A DNA stretch of 6,512 nt from contig DEBE01000025.1 in the NCBI GenBank assembly GCA_002348425.1, positions 1 through 6,512 of the forward strand, given 5' to 3'. The notes beneath the pieces were generated by a model. It saw nothing but the letters and a program-made list of their open reading frames with translations, was not told the DNA's origin and ran no database searches. The position numbers were made by a program, and so were the translations under genes. Positions 1-6,512 of this stretch are shown here, one piece after another. The DNA is from Alphaproteobacteria bacterium UBA2964. GTDB taxonomy: Bacteria > Pseudomonadota > Alphaproteobacteria > MPNO01 > UBA2964. Position 1 is the first letter of the stretch. Each line of letters opens with the position of its first letter.

Positions 1-369
1 GGCTGTATGCCAGAGGGTTAATTTTGGGCCGATTGAATTGAGAAGTTCGTTGATATGAGACGCGTTGATTTCAACATTCAATGGACAAACTACTGCACCT
101 ACGCGCCATATACTCATCCATATTATCATTTTTTCGAGGTTCTCATCAGATAACAGGCCAATTCTATCTCCCTTCTTGATCCCTAGGGATACAAGGTATC
201 TTGCGATGGATTCGACGTTTTGTGCTAGTGACCCCCAACTAATAGAGCGATCCTGCTCTAAGTCATAAAGTGCAATTTTCTCAGGTTGGGTCGTGCTGTA
301 TTCATTTAGTACGCTGCGGATAGATTTGAAGGGTATGTCTAGGTCCGGTTGTTTAAATTGGTATGTCAC
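1..369 (-). CDS. AMP-dependent acyl-CoA synthetase/ligase (ANL superfamily), N-terminal part, cut by window edge
   Basis: Reading the minus strand from GTG at 369 gives 123 uninterrupted codons to the window edge. It begins VTYQFKQPDLDIPF and contains ISWGSLAQNVESIARYL, then LGIKKGDRIGLLSDEN, then WRVGAVVCPLNVEINASH. This is the N-terminal pattern of adenylate-forming acyl-CoA ligases: a Y/W-x-x-L helix, a 'G(V/I)xKGDR(V/I)' strand and a 'GAVxxPLN' turn. Such enzymes activate a carboxylic acid with ATP and transfer it to CoA in the cytoplasm. The P-loop (SGTTGxPK) and the catalytic C-terminal domain lie outside the window, so substrate and completeness cannot be judged. GTG is preferred because GAGGA (374-378) sits 4 bases upstream, and no in-frame ATG, GTG or TTG lies between it and an in-frame stop further upstream. 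The gene is divergent from ppx. Family call is firm; a CaiC-like or fatty/aromatic acid ligase role is only a guess. Confidence 0.88.
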   Translation of the reverse strand, partial: MTYQFKQPDLDIPFKSIRSVLNEYSTTQPEKIALYDLEQDRSISWGSLAQNVESIARYLVSLGIKKGDRIGLLSDENLEKMIIWMSIWRVGAVVCPLNVEINASHINELLNSIGPKLTLWHTA

Positions 370-401
370 GAGGTCCTCGATTAATAGAATGAATAAGAAA
401 C

Positions 402-430
402 ATTGTTTTCAGCATGACTAGTGACGTCAA
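402..430 (-). promoter_or_regulatory. candidate sigma70-type promoter for the acyl-CoA ligase
   Basis: On the minus strand, TTGACG (425-430, 5/6 to the -35 consensus) is followed after 17 bases by AACAAT (402-407, 4/6 to the -10 consensus). Transcription would start near 395, giving a leader of about 25 bases before the GTG at 369. The spacing is ideal but the -10 is mediocre, and alphaproteobacterial promoters are hard to call by eye. No comparably good plus-strand promoter for ppx was found in 370-543. Confidence 0.3.
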
Positions 431-443
431 GAGGGATGACGTC
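422..443. repeat. pair of TGACGTC repeats, 15 bp apart, between divergent genes
   Basis: TGACGTC occurs at 422-428 and again at 437-443, exactly 15 bases apart. Each copy contains the palindrome GACGTC, and the first copy extends to the 8-bp palindrome TGACGTCA (422-429). The first copy overlaps the candidate -35 element of the minus-strand ligase promoter. This arrangement could be a binding site for a dimeric regulator, but the match is short and no regulator gene is visible in the window. Confidence 0.3.
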
Positions 444-543
444 TGAATGTTTCTCTTTGCCAACATTACTTATAGGGATACCATGCCCTTGAGTGCCGGG
501 GTAACCATGACTTTTCGTTAGAGACAAAAATTAGGTATCGAAA

Positions 544-1683
544 GTGGGCTTTAAAAAAAGACCAGCTAAAGGACATAGTAGAAACAAAAGAAGTTTTTTA
601 ACGCGTGGCCTAAGGTCAAAAAATCGAACAGAAAACTTAATTGCAGCGCTAGATCTTGGGTCTAATAACTGCCGTCTTTTAATAGCGCGGCCTAAAAAAA
701 ACGGTTTTAAAATTGTTGATGGATTTTCAAAAATTGTCAGATTGGGAGAGAGTGTTTCTTCTTCGCGTGAACTTTCTAGTTCTGCTATGGAAAGAACCAT
801 GAAAGCTTTAAGTGTATGTGCAGAATTAATTGTTAAATATGATGTAAAATACGGACGATATGTGGCTACGGAAGCCTGTCGTGCTTCCATTAACGGCGAA
901 AAATTTTTATCGCGCGTTGAAAAAGAAATTGGTATAACACTGGAAATAATTCCATCTCATGAAGAAGCGGAATTGACCCTTATCGGTTGCCGCACATTAC
1001 TTGATAATTCGTGTGCTTACGCTCTAGTTTTTGATGTTGGAGGAGGTAGTACAGAAATATCCTGGGTCCGGTTAGGAAGTAATGTTAATCCAGAAATTAT
1101 TGACACGATATCCTTACCTTATGGCGTTGTGAACCTTACCGAAACTTACGGGACACCAGAGATTTCAAGTAAACAATATGAAATATTGGTAGGATTGATA
1201 AAGAATTCTATCGAACCGTTTGAAAAGAAACATTCCATAAAAACAAAGATAAAAGCCGGTAAGGTCTCTATGCTTGGGACTGCTGGTACTGTAACTACAA
1301 TAGCCGCTGTTCAAATGGGCCTGAAATTTTATGATCGGGCACTGATAGACGGCTCTTGGCTAGATTTGTCCTCTATCCGAAATATTTGTGAGAATCTTGT
1401 TAATTCAAATTTCGTGAAGAGAGCTTCTTATCCTTGTATAGGAAAAAATAGAGCGGAATTGGTAGTAGCAGGTTGCGGAATACTCAAAGCAATTTGCGAA
1501 ACTTGGCAAGCTAGCCGTTTGAGGGTAGCAGATCGTGGGGTCAGAGAAGGTATTTTAACTAAATTGTCTGAGCTAGCCATAGCATTAGAAGATACAAGTG
1601 TTAATAAAAGTTACCAGTGTTCTGTGGCACAATTGCTCGTGCCGAAAACTAAGAGGCAGAATAGAAAACATGGCTCCAAGTAG
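544..1683 (+). CDS. ppx: Ppx/GppA family phosphatase (exopolyphosphatase / pppGpp phosphohydrolase)
   Basis: A 379-residue cytoplasmic enzyme of the actin-like ASKHA fold that releases phosphate from polyphosphate and/or converts pppGpp to ppGpp. Visible motifs are the first phosphate loop ALDLGSNNCRLL (35-46), ATEACR (108-113), the conserved acidic segment PSHEEAELT (137-145), the second phosphate loop FDVGGGSTE (163-171), GVVNLTE (194-200), MLGTAGTVTT (243-252) and ADRGVREGI (329-337). The start is GTG: an in-frame TAG at 532-534 excludes anything earlier, and AGGT (533-536) is a weak ribosome-binding site. Residues 1-30 form a Lys/Arg-rich extension before the catalytic fold. The protein stops soon after the phosphatase domain and has no C-terminal HD-type domain, unlike E. 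coli Ppx/GppA (about 500 residues). It overlaps rlmE by 14 bp. The choice between polyphosphate and pppGpp as substrate cannot be made from sequence, so the symbol is by convention. Confidence 0.93.
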   Translation: MGFKKRPAKGHSRNKRSFLTRGLRSKNRTENLIAALDLGSNNCRLLIARPKKNGFKIVDGFSKIVRLGESVSSSRELSSSAMERTMKALSVCAELIVKYDVKYGRYVATEACRASINGEKFLSRVEKEIGITLEIIPSHEEAELTLIGCRTLLDNSCAYALVFDVGGGSTEISWVRLGSNVNPEIIDTISLPYGVVNLTETYGTPEISSKQYEILVGLIKNSIEPFEKKHSIKTKIKAGKVSMLGTAGTVTTIAAVQMGLKFYDRALIDGSWLDLSSIRNICENLVNSNFVKRASYPCIGKNRAELVVAGCGILKAICETWQASRLRVADRGVREGILTKLSELAIALEDTSVNKSYQCSVAQLLVPKTKRQNRKHGSK

Positions 1684-2350
1684 AATTGTTAAAAAAGCTT
1701 CGCGTGGATTGTCGGTTAAACTTAAAACGGCTAAGGGTCGTAAGATTTCATCTACTAGGTGGCTCCAGAGACAACTAAATGATCCTTACGTCAGATCAGC
1801 AAAGGTGGCAGGTTATAGGTCCCGTTCGGCATGGAAATTAGTTGAACTTGATGACCAATTTAAGATCTTTTGGCCAGGTTGTCGCATACTAGACTTGGGG
1901 GCGGCGCCCGGAGGCTGGACACAGGTTTCTGTTGATAAAAGCGGGAATAAAGGAATGGTATTCGCCGTCGATAAGCTTTCTATAGACCCGATTCCCGGAG
2001 TAAAATGTTTGAAACTAGATATGAAAGGGGAAGGAAGTCTAAAAGTTGTTAAAAAATTTTGCGGAGATAAAATTGATATAGTCCTTAGCGATATGGCGGC
2101 TGCAACGACGGGACATCGACAAACAGATCATATCCGAACGATTGCTCTCTGCGAAATAGCTGTTGAAATCGCAAAAGAAATACTAGTGGAAGGAGGAATA
2201 TTGATTGTTAAGGTATTTGATGGTGGCACAGAAACATCCCTATTAACTGATTTGAAAAGATCTTTTCAAAAAGTTAAACATTATAAGCCGCCTGCTAGTC
2301 GTAAAGGGTCACCTGAAATTTATTTAGTAGCACAGGGCTTCAATATTTAG
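1670..2350 (+). CDS. rlmE: 23S rRNA (uridine-2'-O)-methyltransferase RlmE (FtsJ/RrmJ)
   Basis: A 226-residue SAM-dependent enzyme that 2'-O-methylates the A-loop uridine of 23S rRNA (U2552 in E. coli) on the large subunit late in assembly. The SAM-binding motif LDLGAAPGGWTQ is at 74-85. The FtsJ catalytic tetrad is complete: K56 (SAWK), D141 (LSDMA), K181 (LIVKVF) and E216 (SPEIYL). The spacing parallels E. coli K38-D124-K164-E199, with an N-terminal extension of about 17 mostly basic residues. ATG at 1670 is chosen because it gives the usual N-terminus (basic stretch, then SSTRWLQRQLNDPYV). Earlier in-frame starts would lie deep inside ppx. The nearest SD-like sequence, GAGG at 1653-1656, is 13 bases away, so translation probably relies on coupling to ppx termination at 1683. 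An oddity is SDMAAATTGH, where I recall SDMAAPTTGH in relatives. Confidence 0.95.
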   Translation: MAPSRIVKKASRGLSVKLKTAKGRKISSTRWLQRQLNDPYVRSAKVAGYRSRSAWKLVELDDQFKIFWPGCRILDLGAAPGGWTQVSVDKSGNKGMVFAVDKLSIDPIPGVKCLKLDMKGEGSLKVVKKFCGDKIDIVLSDMAAATTGHRQTDHIRTIALCEIAVEIAKEILVEGGILIVKVFDGGTETSLLTDLKRSFQKVKHYKPPASRKGSPEIYLVAQGFNI

Positions 2351-3901
<1,551 letters not shown>

Positions 3902-3935
3902 TGCGGGAAAGTCTGAATGTATGTTCGAATTTTGA

Positions 3936-3952
3936 AAATTGAGAATCAATTT
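3936..3952 (+). promoter_or_regulatory. small hairpin covering the guaA ribosome-binding region
   Basis: AAATTGA (3936-3942) and TCAATTT (3946-3952) are perfect inverted repeats with a GAA triloop, ending one base before the guaA ATG at 3954. The only SD-like sequence, GAGAA (3941-3945), is split between the stem and the loop. An overlapping palindrome, AATTTTGAAAATT (3928-3940), could form a competing fold. All stems are A/T-rich and so weak. The repeats are seen directly; a role in tuning guaA translation is inference. Confidence 0.35.
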
Positions 3953-3953
3953 A

Positions 3954-5501
3954 ATGGATGATTTAGTGTTAATTCTCGATTTTGGTTCTCAAGTGACTCA
4001 ACTTATTGCACGAAGAGTTAGAGAGAGCGGTGTTTATTGTGAAATACACCCTTTTAATATTTCAGAAAAGTTAATTAAGAAATTACAACCGAAGGGGATA
4101 ATTTTTTCTGGTGGGCCCGCTTCTGTGACAGTTACAGCGGGTCCAAAGGCCGACGAAGGAATTTTACGGCTAGGTGTCCCAATTTTAGGAATTTGCTACG
4201 GACAACAAACAATTTGCGAACAATTAGGTGGGAAGGTTGAATCTTCTGAGCATAAGGAGTTCGGCCGGGCTGAGTTAAGAATTACTGACGACTGTGTTTT
4301 ATTTAGTGGTTTGTGGAAAATAGGTGAAACACAACAGGTTTGGATGAGCCATGGTGATTCTGTTGTGGAATTACCAGATGGTTTTCGCTCTGTAGCAGTA
4401 AGTGATCATGCTCCTCATGCTGTTATTGCTGACGATGTTAGAAAGTTTTATGCTGTACAGTTTCATCCGGAGGTTATGCATACAGTAGGAGGGAAGGACT
4501 TACTTCGCAATTTTACTCACCGGGTGGCAGGGTGTGCCGGTGACTGGACGATGTCTGCATTCCGTTCTCGTGCGATTAATAAGATCCGCGAGCAGGTTGG
4601 AGATGGGAAAGTAATTTGCGGTTTGTCTGGAGGTGTGGATTCTTCAGTGACTGCTGTGTTAATACATGAAGCAATAGGAGCTCAGCTGCACTGTGTTTTT
4701 GTAGATACAGGTTTACTTCGTTTAGGAGAAGCAGAGGAAGTTGTTCGAGTGTTCCGTGATAACTACAATATACCCTTGCTCCATCATGATGCGTCCGAAT
4801 TATTTCTTAAAAAACTCGATAAAGTAACAGACCCGGAGGCAAAAAGAAAAATAATTGGTGCAACTTTTATTGATGTATTTGAAGAAGAGGCTCAGAAAAT
4901 TGGTGGAGCCAATTTTCTTGCTCAAGGCACGTTGTACCCTGATGTGATAGAGTCAGTTTCATTCACGGGAGGTCCAAGTGTTACAATTAAATCACATCAT
5001 AATGTTGGTGGACTACCTGAACGAATGAATATGTCTTTAGTGGAACCATTGCGAGAATTATTCAAGGATGAGGTGCGGGAATTAGGGAAGGAGTTGGGTC
5101 TTCCAGACCAACTCGTAGGTCGACATCCGTTTCCGGGTCCCGGCTTGGCTATTCGGATGCCCGGGGAGATTACAAAAGATAGACTAGAAATTTTGAGGAA
5201 GGCTGACGAAATATATATAGATGAAATTCAAAAAGCGGGACTTTACGATGATATTTGGCAGGCATTTGCGGTTTTGTTACCTGTAAAGACAGTGGGTGTG
5301 ATGGGGGACGCCCGTTCCTATGATTATGTCTGTGCTTTACGCGCGGTTACTTCGACAGATGGTATGACAGCTGATACTTACCCATTTGAACACCAATTTA
5401 TTTCGAAAGTAGCTACCAGAATTATTAATGAGGTACGCGGTATTAATAGGGTTACATACGACATTACTTCAAAACCACCGGGAACAATTGAGTGGGAGTG
5501 A
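3954..5501 (+). CDS. guaA: GMP synthase, glutamine-hydrolysing
   Basis: GuaA aminates XMP to GMP using ATP and ammonia from glutamine, completing the route begun by GuaB. The 515-residue product carries both catalytic modules on one chain. The class I glutamine amidotransferase has [12 protein letters not shown] near the start and a triad of C81 (LGICYGQQ), H171 and E173 (QFHPEV). The ATP pyrophosphatase has a P-loop at 225-231 (SGGVDSS), then [31 protein letters not shown] and HPFPGPGL (391-398). The C-terminal dimerisation domain ends in the hallmark [12 protein letters not shown] at 3954 is preferred. A TTG five codons earlier (3939) is in frame but has no better ribosome-binding site, and the ATG places LILDFGSQ at the usual distance from the N-terminus. 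guaA directly follows guaB, without the RNA methyltransferase gene I recall between them in many alphaproteobacteria. No sequence defect is visible. Confidence 0.98.
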   Translation: MDDLVLILDFGSQVTQLIARRVRESGVYCEIHPFNISEKLIKKLQPKGIIFSGGPASVTVTAGPKADEGILRLGVPILGICYGQQTICEQLGGKVESSEHKEFGRAELRITDDCVLFSGLWKIGETQQVWMSHGDSVVELPDGFRSVAVSDHAPHAVIADDVRKFYAVQFHPEVMHTVGGKDLLRNFTHRVAGCAGDWTMSAFRSRAINKIREQVGDGKVICGLSGGVDSSVTAVLIHEAIGAQLHCVFVDTGLLRLGEAEEVVRVFRDNYNIPLLHHDASELFLKKLDKVTDPEAKRKIIGATFIDVFEEEAQKIGGANFLAQGTLYPDVIESVSFTGGPSVTIKSHHNVGGLPERMNMSLVEPLRELFKDEVRELGKELGLPDQLVGRHPFPGPGLAIRMPGEITKDRLEILRKADEIYIDEIQKAGLYDDIWQAFAVLLPVKTVGVMGDARSYDYVCALRAVTSTDGMTADTYPFEHQFISKVATRIINEVRGINRVTYDITSKPPGTIEWE

Positions 5502-5842
5502 TTATATACTTCTAAGTCATTGATAATAAATAATAAAATTGTTTCAAAGTGGTTTCGAACTAAAATAAAAACCAATAAAACCAATACCTTAGTTTTGTCA
5601 GTTTCAAAGATTATTCAAAGTAGGCGGATTATTGAATTAAATTAGTCCGCAAGAGTGCAATTCAACTTTTCTCTTCCCTAAATCCCAAATTTTAGTCAGA
5701 CTTTCCCTGTGAGAAAACTGACCGCCAATATCTGCTGGTGATTGCTCTGCTTCTTGGAAGTGCGGGGGTGCTATAGGTGCACTATTGATATATTGTGAAA
5801 AAGTCACCCTCGACTTAATTCTGCGAAACGAGAAGATATAGC
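5502..5842. other. intergenic region after guaA, no recognised gene
   Basis: This 341-bp gap begins very AT-rich (5502-5620) and becomes clearly less so at about 5690-5785. It holds two copies of GTTTCAAAG exactly 60 bases apart (5541-5549 and 5601-5609) and a hairpin at 5624-5650. TATATT at 5789-5794 resembles a -10 box but has no -35 partner. On the minus strand, 5637-5861 is open for 74 codons, but its ATG lies inside the next gene and I recognise no family in it. I see no tRNA, no transposase and no classic terminator for guaA. Confidence 0.5.
5624..5650 (+). terminator. weak stem-loop downstream of guaA, possible transcription end
   Basis: GCGGATTA (5624-5631) pairs with TAGTCCGC (5643-5650), including one G-T wobble, to form an 8-bp stem with an 11-base loop. 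It is the most stable-looking hairpin in the gap after guaA. It lies 123 bases past the stop codon and is followed by AAGAGTGC rather than a U-tract on the plus strand, so it is not a canonical intrinsic terminator. It could protect the 3' end of the guaBA transcript or have no function. Confidence 0.25.
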
Positions 5843-6109
5843 ATGTCGGAAAATACTCCAATTCAAACTATTATCATCCAGCAAGATACCAAATTTGGAC
5901 TCTGGGGGGTTATCGTAGGATTTGTTGGTGTTTTTGCCATATCTTTCATCTTATCTCCTCTCGCGTTCATTTTGGGTTTTATAGGAGTATGTAAGGGACA
6001 AATTTTTACTGGATTGATAGCAATCGTATTTTCAGTGATCGGTATTCTAACCTCAGTTGTTATTATGGGTCTCATTGGATTAAGTGCTTTTGCACTAATG
6101 CCGTTTTAA
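5843..6109 (+). CDS. small two-helix membrane protein, DUF4190-like
   Basis: An 88-residue protein with ATG at 5843 preceded by GAGAAG (5830-5835) at 7 bases, a good ribosome-binding arrangement. Residues 1-20 are polar and Gln/Thr/Ile-rich (MSENTPIQTIIIQQDTKFGL). Two long hydrophobic stretches follow, at about 21-50 and 54-86, separated by a short CKGQ turn with the only charge between them. The helices are rich in Gly, Ile, Val and Phe. This layout (polar N-terminus, hydrophobic hairpin with a K/R-G turn, 'LAFILGFIGVxKG' followed by a second helix) resembles DUF4190-type small membrane proteins of unknown function. It probably sits in the inner membrane as a helical hairpin with both ends on one side. 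The gene is alone, 341 bp after guaA and 253 bp before the next start. Its coding status is likely from the RBS and hydrophobic pattern; the function is unknown. Confidence 0.72.
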   Translation: MSENTPIQTIIIQQDTKFGLWGVIVGFVGVFAISFILSPLAFILGFIGVCKGQIFTGLIAIVFSVIGILTSVVIMGLIGLSAFALMPF

Positions 6110-6178
6110 GCACAAGACCTTGCCCGAGAATGTGTCCGTAAGAAATACAAAGCGTGTTGAGAAAGGCGCCTAGGAACT

Positions 6179-6232
6179 ACTTATTTACTATAATCCCTGG
6201 TGATTCAAACTAGATTTAAAGTAAAAATAAGT
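6179..6232. repeat. long-arm inverted repeat around a perfect TATAAT
   Basis: ACTTATTTACT (6179-6189) is inverted at 6220-6232 as AGTAAAAATAAGT, an 11-bp match interrupted by two extra A's, with about 30 bases between the arms. A perfect TATAAT lies at 6189-6194, but no -35 match exists 16-18 bases upstream; that position is taken by the palindrome AGGCGCCT (6164-6171). The repeat could be an operator, or a weak terminator for the gene ending at 6109. A/T-rich repeats also arise by chance. Confidence 0.3.
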
Positions 6233-6234
6233 TA

Positions 6235-6264
6235 TTGAAATTAAACGGTTATTTGAGGTATTTT
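6235..6264 (+). promoter_or_regulatory. candidate promoter for the exported protein at 6363
   Basis: TTGAAA (6235-6240, 5/6 to the -35 consensus) and TATTTT (6259-6264, 4/6 to the -10) are 18 bases apart. This would give a leader of roughly 90 bases before the GTG at 6363. The sequence is so AT-rich here that partial matches are common. TTGATA at 6278-6283 is an alternative -35, but its -10 is poor. Confidence 0.28.
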
Positions 6265-6362
6265 CATTCAGTGGGAATTGATATTTTGCTTCATTAATTT
6301 TATTGATTTTGATTTATTTTGTTTTAGAGAATACTCTTCACTGAAGAAAGGAAGAAATTCTA

Positions 6363-6512
6363 GTGAAAAAATTTATTCCTTTTGTATTTGCGCTTGGGGC
6401 ATTTTTCCATGGTTATACTGCATTTTCATTGAACCATTTTGTTTCTGCCCAGAGTTATAGAACGGCTCCGAATCTTTTTGGTGGAGGGACTACAACAAGG
6501 GGTCCCAGCGGA
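6363..6512 (+). CDS. exported protein with N-terminal signal peptide, cut by window edge
   Basis: From GTG at 6363 the frame is open to the window end (50 codons), preceded by a strong ribosome-binding site AAGGAAG (6348-6354). The N-terminus is a typical Sec signal peptide: a basic VKK start, a hydrophobic core (FIPFVFALGAFFHGYTAF), then SLNHFVSA with a plausible signal peptidase I cut after the Ala at residue 29, before QSYRTAPN. The mature start continues NLFGGGTTTRGPSG, rich in Gly and Thr and likely flexible. There is no lipobox cysteine, so a lipoprotein is unlikely. The protein is therefore predicted to be periplasmic or further exported. Its family cannot be recognised from 50 residues. 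An overlapping plus-strand frame from 6278 lacks these features and is not the gene. Confidence 0.72.
   Translation, partial: MKKFIPFVFALGAFFHGYTAFSLNHFVSAQSYRTAPNLFGGGTTTRGPSG

Noticed and set aside
65..268. Plus-strand open frame of 67 codons
   Set aside because: It lies opposite the acyl-CoA ligase, whose minus-strand translation matches a known family; it has no RBS and no recognisable motif.
507..521. Tiny leader ORF (ATG ACT TTT CGT TAG) before ppx
   Set aside because: Four codons with no SD and no repeated regulatory codons; it most likely occurs by chance.
531..890. Minus-strand open frame of 119 codons
   Set aside because: It is antisense to the conserved Ppx/GppA fold and has no family resemblance.
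3939..3953. GuaA starting at TTG 3939
   Set aside because: The ATG at 3954 is only five codons later and gives the standard N-terminus; no better SD supports the TTG.
5535..5580. tRNA-like T-loop (GGTTTCGAAC) followed by ACCA
   Set aside because: The flanking bases do not form a T-stem or an acceptor stem, and no D or anticodon arm is present upstream.
5541..5609. GTTTCAAAG repeated at 60-bp spacing as a possible CRISPR or att pair
   Set aside because: Only two 9-base copies in AT-rich DNA, with no third copy and no associated genes.
6278..6460. Plus-strand open frame of 60 codons
   Set aside because: It overlaps the signal-peptide gene in another frame; that gene has the strong RBS and a textbook export signal, whereas this frame is Phe/Cys-rich without an SD.

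Overview
This window looks like a chromosomal segment from an AT-rich (roughly 40% GC by eye) alphaproteobacterium. The lineage call rests on sequence style and gene order. The Ppx/GppA protein has the 'AALDLGSNNCRLLIARP' and 'RVADRGVREGIL' signatures. The RlmE protein has the 'KISSTRWLQRQLNDPYV' and 'TTGHRQTDH' segments. Both match what I recall of alphaproteobacterial homologues, as does the ppx-rlmE-guaB order. No database search was possible, so genus-level placement is not attempted.

Layout. (1) 1-369, minus strand: the N-terminal 123 codons of an adenylate-forming (ANL superfamily) acyl-CoA ligase that continues beyond the left edge. (2) 370-543: a divergent intergenic region with a candidate minus-strand promoter and a spaced pair of TGACGTC repeats. 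(3) 544-2350: ppx/gppA-like exopolyphosphatase and rlmE 23S rRNA 2'-O-methyltransferase, overlapping by 14 bp and surely co-transcribed. (4) 2351-2437: a short gap with a good sigma70-type promoter and a GC-rich discriminator in front of guaB. (5) 2438-5501: guaB (IMP dehydrogenase) and guaA (GMP synthase), 52 bp apart, with a small hairpin over the guaA ribosome-binding region. (6) 5502-6512: a less conserved region holding a small two-helix membrane protein (5843-6109) and, at the right edge, the start of an exported protein with a clear signal peptide (6363 onward). The gaps here are AT-rich and contain short inverted repeats.

How the genes fit together. GuaB and GuaA carry out the two steps from IMP to GMP (IMP to XMP to GMP), so they control the guanine nucleotide pool. 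Ppx/GppA enzymes hydrolyse polyphosphate and/or pppGpp, which links the upstream gene to (p)ppGpp and guanine nucleotide balance. RlmE modifies the ribosomal A loop and so belongs to the growth and translation theme. The cluster reads as a growth-rate-related housekeeping block.

I found no convincing undescribed system, CRISPR array, RNA gene, transposon or integrase. The points most worth a second look are the apparent stringent-type guaB promoter, the hairpin at the guaA start, the direct guaB-guaA junction, and the change from conserved to poorly conserved sequence immediately after guaA, a known island insertion locus in other bacteria.
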